From the NCBI GenBank assembly GCA_003235365.1, contig QJWJ01000068.1, positions 1 through 40,282 of the forward strand: 40,282 nt of DNA, written 5' to 3'. The notes under the pieces are model-generated. The model was not told where the DNA came from. It saw only the letters and a list, made by a program, of their open reading frames with translations, and did not search any database. Numbering within the stretch: position 1 is the first letter of the stretch; every line of letters starts with the position of its first letter. Made by a program: the position numbers and the translations under genes. Source of the DNA: Deltaproteobacteria bacterium (GTDB lineage: Bacteria; Myxococcota_A; Polyangia; Polyangiales; Polyangiaceae). This document shows positions 8,755 to 16,679 of this stretch, piece after piece.

Positions 8755-9085
8755 CTGACCCCACTGGTCACGGTCGGGGTTGGCCGGCTGCCTCTTGGGG
8801 GCGCTGGGGTCGTGGGTTGCATGGGTTCGTGGAAGCACAGTGAGAGTCGCCGGGACGGCCTCCGATCCCCAGAGTGAACCGCGAGCAGCCGAGATCTTCG
8901 CGCTTCTTGGGAATGCCGTCCAACGCTGTGACAAACCTTTGCTGCCCGTCAGTCCGTCACCGTCGTCGGCCGCTACATCCGCGCTGCCAAACCCACGCCC
9001 AAGCTGGCAATTGAGCGGCAGCGCGACGCCAACGTCGCGCCCCCAGAGGCAGCCGGCCAACCCCGACGGCGGCCAGTGGGATCAG
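8755..9085. repeat. Long imperfect inverted repeat (50/49-bp arms) in a divergent intergenic region
   Basis: The arm at 8755-8804 (50 bp) is the reverse complement of 9037-9085 (49 bp) with four mismatches and a one-base indel; a 23-bp core is identical. The spacer is 232 bp, making a 331-bp unit between the AraC gene and the fibro-slime lipoprotein gene. No open reading frame with recognisable product lies inside, and I see no convincing target-site duplication. It could be a MITE-like non-autonomous element, or a large regulatory fold-back. Confidence 0.85.
9021..9040. other. Perfect 8-bp hairpin with 4-nt loop
   Basis: An 8-bp GC-rich stem (9021-9028 with 9033-9040) closes a CCAA loop, immediately at the inner edge of the right inverted-repeat arm. 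No T tract follows on either strand, so it is not a classical intrinsic terminator. Confidence 0.6.
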
Positions 9086-9172
9086 GCCTGTGCTCTGCCG
9101 TTGAACGCCACCGTCATCATCGACCGGGGAATCGGATGCGTATCGAACTCAATTCGCGTTACACTCCGCACC

Positions 9173-10969
9173 ATGCGCTTTGCCTGTCTACTTCCAGCCC
9201 TTGGTTTCGTCGTGACGTCGTGCATCGGCGGCAGCGCGGGCCAGGGCCGTCACGATGATGGCGATGCCGGCCCTGGCTTGTACAACGAGTGTGAATCGCA
9301 CGACGATTGCCGGGGTACCGGGCTACTCTGCGACGAACGGCGCGGCTGCGTCGAGTGTTTGGGAGTGGACGACTGTTCGTCGGGTGAATCGTGTCGACTC
9401 GGTGTGTGTCAATCAGACGGACAGGGCGCTGAGAAGATGGGCAACGACGCTGCGACTGACGGGAACGCGGACCGGAGCAGCGGAAACGTCAAGCGCGACG
9501 ACACCTCGCTCGACGACGCAGACGGCGGCGCCAGGGACGACGAACCGATGAGCGACGCTGACGATGCTCCGAGCGACGTCAACGAAACGGACGACGCGAC
9601 CACCGACGACCGTGCCGGTCCGACTGACGATTCGCCCGCCGGTCCGATTGACGACGCGTCGGTCGACAGCACCGACGCACCGGACGCGGGTGGCCCGAAC
9701 GGAGGCAACGGCCCGAACGCCCCCGAGGGAGCGTGCGTGATGCGCCTGCAAGCCATCTATCGAGACTTCTCGGAGTCTCATCCGGACTTCGGCGACAATG
9801 ACGACTGCAGCGGCGTCGTGCAAGGGACGGTGGCGAGCGAACTCGACGCCGAGGGACGTCCAGTGTTGAGCCCCGTGCCACCAACGCTCGCTTGCGTGAC
9901 CACGAGCCAGAACTTCAGTCAGTGGTACCGCGATGGCGGCACCAACAACCGCGTCGTGAAAGACTTGCTGCTGTTCGACGATGGCAACGGGGGATTCGTC
10001 AACCGCTACGGCGCCAACGGTGAGCGCTTCGAGTGGTCCGGAGGCGCGAACGAAGAACATTATCCCGGCGGAGCAACGTTGGATGCCTGCCACGCGAGCT
10101 GCCGCCAGTACGTCATGAACGAATCGTTCAACGCCGGTTGCGTCAACTACTGCAACCCACAGCGGAGCGCGGTGCTGAAACTACAGGACAGGCTCGAGGA
10201 GCTCCAGGCGGCACTGGAGGACCCGGAGCTGCTGGCCAACGATGCCGGTGTGGCGCCGTCCGTGGGTGAGCTCGAAGCGGAAATCGCACGAGTCGAGGCG
10301 GATCTCGCCGTTGCGGAAGTCGAGCAGGACGCGTGCATGACGAGTTGCGAAAACGACGTCGACGCAGCCGCTGCGGAGTGCGCAGCGACGTGTTTGCCCT
10401 GCTCCGACTCGTACGACAACTACTGCACTGGCGGCGAGTTGCTCGAGTACGACGGCACGCCGCTGTTTTTTCCGCTGGACGACGCGACCGGGCCCACGGC
10501 GGACTTCGACCGGGCGAAGCTACCCGATGTCTACGGCCTCATCGGTTGGCCGTGGGAAGACGACGTGTTTCCCGACGCACCCGAGCACAACTTCTACTTC
10601 ACGACTGAAGTACACGCCACACTCACGCTCGCGACAGGAACCGAAGCGGAGCTGGAGTTCGTGGGCGATGACGACCTGTGGGTGTTCATCAACGACCGGC
10701 TCGCGCTCGACGTCGGCGGCGTGCACGTCCCCTCCGGCGGGACCGTGACCATCCAAGCGACGGCTGGTTCGGTCCAGACCGAGGTGTGGGAGTCCGACTT
10801 CGGCGACGTGATCCCCGTAAGTGCCGACACCTACTCCCTGTCGGACTTCGGGCTCGCACCAGGCGGAACCTACACAGTGAGCATCTTTCACGCTGAACGA
10901 CAGAAGGAGGGTTCGTCCTTCCGACTGCGGCTCACGGGATTCGACGAGAACGAGGTCGAATGTCAGTGA
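9173..10969 (+). CDS. Fibro-slime domain lipoprotein with coiled-coil insert
   Basis: 598 residues from the ATG at 9173; this start exposes a signal peptide with lipobox Val-Thr-Ser-Cys (Cys17), and the upstream extension to 8780 would run through the inverted repeat. Order of parts: a Cys-rich module of about 45 residues with spaced Cys-x(3-7)-Cys, as often seen in myxobacterial lipoproteins; an Asp/Thr/Ser-rich acidic linker to about residue 185; then a fibro-slime domain (TIGR02148 type) with Asp-Phe-Ser-Glu near its start and the conserved Gly-Asp-Asp-Asp-Leu-Trp-Val-Phe-Ile-Asn-Asp in the C-terminal PA14-like half. A Leu/Glu/Ala-rich coiled coil flanked by Cys pairs (about residues 325-405) interrupts the domain. 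Likely a surface or matrix protein. Confidence 0.88.
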   Translation: MRFACLLPALGFVVTSCIGGSAGQGRHDDGDAGPGLYNECESHDDCRGTGLLCDERRGCVECLGVDDCSSGESCRLGVCQSDGQGAEKMGNDAATDGNADRSSGNVKRDDTSLDDADGGARDDEPMSDADDAPSDVNETDDATTDDRAGPTDDSPAGPIDDASVDSTDAPDAGGPNGGNGPNAPEGACVMRLQAIYRDFSESHPDFGDNDDCSGVVQGTVASELDAEGRPVLSPVPPTLACVTTSQNFSQWYRDGGTNNRVVKDLLLFDDGNGGFVNRYGANGERFEWSGGANEEHYPGGATLDACHASCRQYVMNESFNAGCVNYCNPQRSAVLKLQDRLEELQAALEDPELLANDAGVAPSVGELEAEIARVEADLAVAEVEQDACMTSCENDVDAAAAECAATCLPCSDSYDNYCTGGELLEYDGTPLFFPLDDATGPTADFDRAKLPDVYGLIGWPWEDDVFPDAPEHNFYFTTEVHATLTLATGTEAELEFVGDDDLWVFINDRLALDVGGVHVPSGGTVTIQATAGSVQTEVWESDFGDVIPVSADTYSLSDFGLAPGGTYTVSIFHAERQKEGSSFRLRLTGFDENEVECQ

Positions 10970-11007
10970 GCATCCGACGCGGTTCTCTTTCGCTCCCAGA
11001 CCACCAC

Positions 11008-11048
11008 CCCCGGAAGTAGCGCGACGATTACGGATGGCTACTTCGGGG
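11008..11048. terminator. Candidate bidirectional terminator hairpin between convergent genes
   Basis: Arms 11008-11020 and 11037-11048 pair over 12 bp with one bulged G, around a 16-nt loop. It sits 38 bp after the fibro-slime stop and 56 bp after the LRR stop on the other strand. There is no strong T run, so its terminator role is inferred from position and stem quality. Confidence 0.5.
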
Positions 11049-11104
11049 CAGTTCCGTGCATTGGCAAGCGGATCGGTGCGAGTGAGGGTGCCGCCGACGG
11101 GACG

Positions 11105-13414
11105 TTACTGACGACACACGTCGAGTTCGGTGTCATTCGCGACAAGCCCCGCGATGGTGTTACCCTGGGTTGCACAGTCGATCGGGTTTCCTGAAAGCAT
11201 CAGCGTTCGAAGCGTGGTGAGCTCCGCAATGCCGTCGAGCTCGCTAATCTGATTGTCCGAAAGGTCCAGATTCGTCAGCACCTCCATGTACATGAATGGG
11301 GTCAGATCGCTGATCGCGTTACCGGACAGGTCGAGGTTGCGGATGCCTTGAGACAACAAGCGGACGAATTCGGCGTCCGTCAGTTGGTTGTTCGACAGAT
11401 CGAGAGCGCTTGGGCGCACGTACGCGAAGATGTCGACCACGGAAATCCGATTGTTCGAAAGGTTGATGTCGCCGAGCGGTGATACTGTGTTGGTGTTCGG
11501 GTCGTGAACCTCCGCGATCGGAGAAACGTCGGTCAGATCGTTGCCCGCCACGTTCAGAGTATGGAGCTTCTTCATGTTGGCGACTACGCCGATGTCGCTG
11601 ATCGAGTTATCAGCAAGGGAGAGGTTCCACATGTTCTCATGCCCGGCGAGCGCCGAGATGTCGCTCAACTGGTTACCGCTCAAGTCGAGCCGGCTCAGCG
11701 TCTTGCTTTGCAGCACGGAAATGTCGCTAATCAAGTTGTTGGCGGCGCTCAAGTTGGTTATCGGAACATCGCTCAACGGCTGCAAATCGCTGATCGAATT
11801 GCCGTCGACCTCCAACGTGTACAGGGTTTCGAGTCCGCTCAGCGGACTCAGGTCGTCGATGTCGTTGCGCGAAACGCGAAGATCCCTGAGCGCGAGCAGC
11901 GAGCTCAACGGGCTCAGATCCTGTACCTGATTGTCATCCAACGTCAGATTCGCAAGTGCTTCGAGGCTGCTCAGCGGCGTCAGGTCGCTGATCACGTTGA
12001 CCCGTGCATACAATGCCTGCAGCATCGGGACCGAACCGAGTGCAGTCAGGTCGCTGACCGCATTGTCGTTGAGGGACAACGAAACCAAGCTGGGGTTGCC
12101 CGCGAGCGAACTCAGGTCGGAGATTTGATTCTGGTCGAGCTGAAGCGTATCGAGATGAGTCAGGTTAACGAAATCGTCGAGGCGACTGATCTGGTTCATG
12201 CTCGCGTACAGGGTCCGCAACATGCCGAGAGCCGACAGTGCACCGATGTCGCTGAGCTGATTCTGCCGCACGTCCAGGATCCCGAGCTCTACCAGACCGC
12301 CCCCTGCAAACGACGCGATGCCCGAGTCGGTGATGGCATTCTCGGTCAGGTACAGAGCCTCGAGATTGGCCAGCTCCGCCAACGGGTTGACGTCGCTGAG
12401 TTGGTTTTGCTTCAGCGATAGTTCAGTCAGCAAAGCCAGTGACCCCAAAGGGCTGACATCACTGATCTGGTTTTCGTTCAGCGCCAGGGACGTCAGCTGG
12501 CTGAGCCCCGCCAGAGGCCGTAAATCGGTGATTTGATTGGCGCCGAGCTCGAGCGTTTCGAGCGCAGCGAGGCCCGAAAGGGGTCGCAAGTCGCTGATGG
12601 CGTTGCCCCCGAGCTTCAACTCGGTCAGGTTGACCAGCCTCTCCACCCCCTTCAAGTCGCTCAGGCCGGCGTTGGCCAAGCTGAGGTGAGTGAGCTGAGG
12701 AATCGCTGCAAGTGGCGTCAGATCTTCGAGAACCAGGTCAGAAGTGATCGTCGTCAGCGCCGGTAGGCATTGAATGCCCTCCAAATGGACGACGTTGGCC
12801 GGGTCGCGAACGCCGTTGACGTCGTACAGGAACACCTCCGTCAGCTCCGCGACGTCCTCGGGGTAGATGTCCGCGTCGTCGTCGAGCAATTCGCTCGCGC
12901 GGATGCCTTCGGTGATGAGCGCGAGCCGCACCGAGAAGCGCACGGCTTCGTCGGAAAACACGAGTGGGCCATCGCCACACTCGGCCAGCAACTGGTCGAT
13001 CGTGGTCTGGTCGACGCCTTCGACGGCAGGCAGTGGATCCACGGGATCCATCGGGTCGGTGGGAACGCGTGAAGGGCCGTTGGGGTTGCCCCCGGGGTCG
13101 CCCATCGGTGTTGAGGGATCGTTGGGCGACTCTTCATCTGCGGGTCCTCCCGCGGGGGACCGCGTGCCGCCACCGGCGGGCGAGGACGTCACCGGACCGG
13201 ATGGGTCAGGCTCACTGTCCGCCACGTCAACCGCAGCCATGTCGTTCGGCTGATGTTCACCCGTTGTCTCGTCGCCGCTCGCAATGGGAGTGGCGTCCGA
13301 AGCGTCCTCACCCGCCCCGTCGTCGACACGGTCACCCCCGCTTCCGCAGCCGAGTAACGCTACCGCAGCCAGTGCCACCAGAAACAAACCATGACCCAAG
13401 CGTCGTTTCATCAT
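11105..13414 (-). CDS. Leucine-rich-repeat surface lipoprotein (internalin/SDS22-like)
   Basis: 769 residues. The signal peptide has lipobox Ala-Leu-Leu-Gly-Cys (Cys23). An Asp/Pro/Gly/Thr-rich linker runs to about residue 130, then a short helical region without recognisable domain. From about residue 240 to 750 I count 23 repeats of roughly 22 residues with the pattern Leu-xx-Leu-x-Leu-xx-Asn-x-Ile/Leu-Ser-Asp-Leu-xx-Leu, the SDS22/internalin spacing. The C-terminus ends with two Cys that could cap the solenoid. Such solenoids bind proteins or glycans; the partner is unknown. It starts with two consecutive ATG codons and no clear Shine-Dalgarno. It converges with the fibro-slime gene. Confidence 0.92.
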   Translation of the reverse strand: MMKRRLGHGLFLVALAAVALLGCGSGGDRVDDGAGEDASDATPIASGDETTGEHQPNDMAAVDVADSEPDPSGPVTSSPAGGGTRSPAGGPADEESPNDPSTPMGDPGGNPNGPSRVPTDPMDPVDPLPAVEGVDQTTIDQLLAECGDGPLVFSDEAVRFSVRLALITEGIRASELLDDDADIYPEDVAELTEVFLYDVNGVRDPANVVHLEGIQCLPALTTITSDLVLEDLTPLAAIPQLTHLSLANAGLSDLKGVERLVNLTELKLGGNAISDLRPLSGLAALETLELGANQITDLRPLAGLSQLTSLALNENQISDVSPLGSLALLTELSLKQNQLSDVNPLAELANLEALYLTENAITDSGIASFAGGGLVELGILDVRQNQLSDIGALSALGMLRTLYASMNQISRLDDFVNLTHLDTLQLDQNQISDLSSLAGNPSLVSLSLNDNAVSDLTALGSVPMLQALYARVNVISDLTPLSSLEALANLTLDDNQVQDLSPLSSLLALRDLRVSRNDIDDLSPLSGLETLYTLEVDGNSISDLQPLSDVPITNLSAANNLISDISVLQSKTLSRLDLSGNQLSDISALAGHENMWNLSLADNSISDIGVVANMKKLHTLNVAGNDLTDVSPIAEVHDPNTNTVSPLGDINLSNNRISVVDIFAYVRPSALDLSNNQLTDAEFVRLLSQGIRNLDLSGNAISDLTPFMYMEVLTNLDLSDNQISELDGIAELTTLRTLMLSGNPIDCATQGNTIAGLVANDTELDVCRQ

Positions 13415-13846
13415 CGTTCAGCCGTGTCCGTGCAAGTGCTTGCCACACCGACGGTGGGACAGCCATTCATGGGATAGCAGCCGGCGCGCCAGGGGGCGGG
13501 CGAAAACATTTTCGCTCACGCGCCGCGTCGCGCAGAGTGCAGCGTGGAAGCGGAATCTCCCTGCGGAGGCAGTAGCTGTTTGATCACGCACGGCAATCAG
13601 CCTGATTGCTGCGACAGCGGTGAGCGAGGCGTGGCTAGTCGACCTGCCCCGCGATGCGCTGCGCGATTGCTCGCGCGCCCGGAAGTTGTTCGACAACCAT
13701 GAGATAACTGGCGCAGACTGGAGCTCAGCGCGCAAGCGGATCCTGCATTCGACACGAAACTGCACACCGAATCCCGCAGGAACCGGCAAACCAGGCGTCG
13801 GTGCAACCCGAGGGGCAAGCCAGAATCGTCCAAGTCGGTCTGGAAC

Positions 13847-14051
13847 GCGATTGGCAATTGCCAGAGGCGTGCTGACCGCTCTTCGGCGCAACCAGATTCT
13901 GCCACAGGCGTTCCAACCCAGCTGGCAGGCGATTGGCGGTTGGCAGCGCCGCCCAACTCGGACGAGGACGCGAGTTGCGAATGGTTGCGCCGTGCAAGAG
14001 CGATGGCGTCGCGAGTTGCAGTTGGTAGCGTCGGACGGGACGCGTCTGCGA
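13847..14051. repeat. Decayed tandem repeat with 41-bp spacing
   Basis: Related 20-bp blocks of the type GCGATTGGCNNTTGNCAG start at 13847, 13929, 13970 and 14011. The spacings are 82, 41 and 41, an exact multiple of 41, while the 21 bp between blocks has largely diverged. This suggests an old tandem array; no coding frame explains it. Confidence 0.5.
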
Positions 14052-14356
14052 CCTTGCCAACCCTGACGCCGAGAGTGCCTTGCTCTGCTGCGCTCCTCAA
14101 AATCCTGATCGGTCGCACTGCGGCTGCTCCCTCGGGCGGGGGGGGCGGGTCACGTTCCGCAATGACGTCACCGAACTGACCATGGCGCCGCGCTTGGGCC
14201 GGCGTGCAGTCATCCGACCTTGAAACCAGTGCACCTCACGCACCTGGGTTACACAAGTAAACAACACGAATCGGAGCTGGTCGCGCCTCGAGATGACGAG
14301 ATGCCGCACGACTGGCCCCGAAAACCATACAGTCTGTCTATCTATTGGGGAGAACC

Positions 14357-14620
14357 ATGAACAAACGAAGCGTCGTAATGCCTGCGGAGTCACATGTAAA
14401 CACGACGAAGTCACGCCCAAGTGAGTTCACCTTGATCCACCCCTTGTCCGATTGCTCCACAGTGTCCTCCATCCGAGAGCGTCCCGTGAGTCGGGGTTGG
14501 TCGCGCAAGCCCCCGAGCCTTGCCCCCGACGAGGCCTTGCCCAATCCCGCGATCGAGTACAGAGCATGTCGTGGCCGCAACGAGAGCACAAGCGCCCTTC
14601 CAGAATCTGGAGCGATGTGA
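14357..14620 (+). CDS. Doubtful small ORF (87 residues)
   Basis: ATG at 14357 with a GGGGAGAA sequence just upstream. The product is Ser/Arg/Pro-rich without a signal peptide or known domain. The opposite strand is also open over nearly the same span (14338-14589). The phrase Gly-Trp-Ser-Arg-Lys-Pro-Pro-Ser-Leu-Ala-Pro-Asp-Glu-Ala-Leu-Pro-Asn-Pro reminds me of short Rhodopirellula hypothetical proteins, which may themselves be translated repeats. I would not rely on it as a gene. Confidence 0.25.
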   Translation: MNKRSVVMPAESHVNTTKSRPSEFTLIHPLSDCSTVSSIRERPVSRGWSRKPPSLAPDEALPNPAIEYRACRGRNESTSALPESGAM

Positions 14621-14870
14621 GCGTCGGCGAAGCAGGTGGAGCAGCCGCCGGTCCGTGCGCCCTCGGTTCGTTCAGTGGCGCGATATGTCGAGTCTCACCC
14701 TGCTTCGTGCTCTGGCAGCGTGACTCAGACTGGCTTCCGCATCTGGGGATTCAGGGTTTGCGTCGTGAACGACGCGCTGCGGTAGGGCTCGAACGTGAGT
14801 GCCGTGAGTCAGGTCACGCCGGATCTTGCGTGCGTTGACTTTCGGCGGCAAAGCCGCGACAACGTTCACG

Positions 14871-16058
14871 ATGTTCACGGTACTGCTCTCACCCGTCGAT
14901 GGCGGCCGTCGCCGCTGGATTGCGTCGTCTTGGTCGGCGCTTGCTCTTGCCGCCTGCAGCGGTCCGACCAGCGAGCGTGTCAGCGGCGGTGGTGTTGATT
15001 CTGCCAACAGCACTGTCGTGACCCCAGCGGGCACCGAGCAGGCAGGCCCTAGTCCGACAACCGCGTCGGGCAACCCTCGAGGAGAGGCCTCGACGCCGAC
15101 GACGGGTGAGGTGCCGGCGGGCTCCGCTCCGCTCACGCAGCCGAGCCAAGACCTGCAGCCGAGTCAAGACCCTCAGCCCAGTCAAGACCAAGACATCGCC
15201 GCTGCTGCGGAAACGGGGCAAGCGTCGCTGCAACCCCCGCCGAAACTCGATTGCGATCAGATCTGGCTCAACAACTCCGGCGTGCCCAGCGATTATCCTC
15301 CGATCTATGGGCGGCTGCTCAGTGCCGAGCAGCAGGAGGCGGAGTTGGCCCGGGTGCTCGCGCTGACCAACACGCCGCTCGATGCCTATCGCATCGAGAC
15401 GGAACCGCTTACCGGGCTGATCTGGAACCTGTCGCTCGAAGTCGGCGCTGAAGGCATCACCGTATTTCCTGAGGTGATAGACAAGACGACGGTACCTCCA
15501 GCGTTCGGCGCCTTCTTGGATGAATGGAGCGTGCTGCTCGGCGTCGACAGTAGGACCCTGCCCGTCGACCCCGACCGGTTGCGATCTGAAGTGCTCGTGC
15601 CCGGCGGGCCCGTCCTGTCCCACATGCGCCTCACCGAGAGCTATTGCGGGCGGCCAGTGGCGTCCAGCGACCCCCGGGTCTATGGAGACTGCCAAGTACA
15701 CGTGGTGGGCAGGACACTGGAGGGAATCCGATTGAGAATGGCCCCCATCAGGCCGGTTTACGGCAACGCGGCGCTCACCCCCGAACAGCTCATTCCGACG
15801 TTCATCGGTCTGCAAATCGACTACCTGTGCGCAACGGGAACCGTGACGGAGACGTTTACCGAAACCTGGTTTGCGACTTTCCCGGAGCAAACGTCCGTGT
15901 ATGTTCGCCCGGTCGAGGGTGACGACATGGCCCTCGAGTACCGCACGGCGTTCCACGTCACCGTAGGGCCGAGTCCGAACCCGACAGACTTCGCGATCGA
16001 CGTGGACGCCATCGATGGCACCATCTTGGATGCCTACGCGAGATTCACTTGCGATTGA
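14871..16058 (+). CDS. Lipoprotein of unknown function
   Basis: 395 residues from the ATG at 14871, chosen because it gives an Arg-rich n-region, a hydrophobic core and lipobox Ala-Leu-Ala-Ala-Cys (Cys29). A Ser/Thr/Pro/Gly linker follows, including three copies of a Gln-Pro-Ser-Gln-Asp unit (DNA about 15140-15190). From about residue 120 a globular alpha/beta region begins at Asp-Cys-Asp-Gln-Ile-Trp. Its C-terminal end (Tyr-Arg-Thr-Ala-Phe-His-Val ... Ala-Ile-Asp-Gly-Thr-Ile-Leu-Asp) has the rhythm of PepSY/FTP propeptide-like domains, which end with a strand followed by Asp-x-x-x-Gly-x-Ile/Val-Leu. No protease domain follows. That resemblance is weak and by eye only. Confidence 0.7.
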   Translation: MFTVLLSPVDGGRRRWIASSWSALALAACSGPTSERVSGGGVDSANSTVVTPAGTEQAGPSPTTASGNPRGEASTPTTGEVPAGSAPLTQPSQDLQPSQDPQPSQDQDIAAAAETGQASLQPPPKLDCDQIWLNNSGVPSDYPPIYGRLLSAEQQEAELARVLALTNTPLDAYRIETEPLTGLIWNLSLEVGAEGITVFPEVIDKTTVPPAFGAFLDEWSVLLGVDSRTLPVDPDRLRSEVLVPGGPVLSHMRLTESYCGRPVASSDPRVYGDCQVHVVGRTLEGIRLRMAPIRPVYGNAALTPEQLIPTFIGLQIDYLCATGTVTETFTETWFATFPEQTSVYVRPVEGDDMALEYRTAFHVTVGPSPNPTDFAIDVDAIDGTILDAYARFTCD

Positions 16059-16679
16059 GCGCAGCCTCTTGGCGCCACCTGCGTGGAGCGCTCCGATGGG
16101 GATTTGAACGACGTGCTCGGTAGCGGGGGTGGCGAGAGCGCTCAGGGTACGCCCAACAGGTAGCTGCGCGCGCAGCAAGACGGCGGGGGCCCCCTCATTG
16201 CGCGTAGTGCCCAAAGTAAATGACCTATGTGACTCGCCGAGGCGTTGCGCTCGAACGTGGCCGTTCCATGACGGGTCAACGCACCTGCGAGGATCTGGGG
16301 CGGCAGCTTCAAGGGCTGCGCTCATCGGAAACGCGATGTTGGCGCGGTGTGACGTCGAGAATACGCGTCGGGTCGGCTGCGGCGCTGTTGCCTCCTTGCG
16401 ACTCGCTACCGCGGATGCCTCGCCGAGAGGTTTTGACGATTGCGCCGCAATTCCTCGGCGTGCGGGGACTTCGGCGACCGTTCTGACTCCCATCCGACTT
16501 CGATCGCAGAACACGTGACACGTACAGCGCCGACTTCAGTGCGCGCGGAAGCTGGATTAGCCAAGGCTCCTCTTGACAGCGCCACCGCACACAGGCTTAC
16601 AGTGAGCACTGCAGGTCTTCGGATCTTCAGTGTTCACTCGAGACTGGACCACGCTGGTTTGCTGGCGAGGAGGCGGGCG
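16059..16679. other. Intergenic region upstream of the terpenoid operon
   Basis: 620 bp with no convincing gene. The frame of the downstream flavoprotein is open back to 16440, but that upstream translation is Ser/Arg/Thr-rich and lacks family similarity. The operon promoter is expected in the last 150 bp; I could not pick out clear -35/-10 boxes. Confidence 0.6.
16667..16673 (+). promoter_or_regulatory. Ribosome binding site fixing the flavoprotein start
   Basis: GAGGAGG ends 6 nt before the ATG at 16680. This, and the dinucleotide-binding fold starting directly after it, selects 16680 over the longer open frame. Confidence 0.85.

Larger units (their letters stand above)
13415..14870. other. 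1.4-kb gene-poor region
   Basis: No recognisable protein or RNA gene was found. It contains the divergent promoter region for the LRR gene (left end), a decayed 41-bp-period repeat (13847-14051), a G-run (from about 14149), and one doubtful small ORF (14357-14620). Several GC-driven open frames on both strands overlap here but none resembles a known protein. Confidence 0.6.

Noticed and set aside
8560..9060. Minus-strand frame crossing the AraC start and the inverted repeat
   Set aside because: Runs through the AraC gene in another frame; the similar short peptide read from both repeat arms only reflects the DNA inverted repeat.
14889..16514. Open frame of 541 codons on the minus strand
   Set aside because: Antisense to the lipoprotein at 14871-16058, with His/Arg/Gly-rich composition and no domain; a GC-skew shadow.
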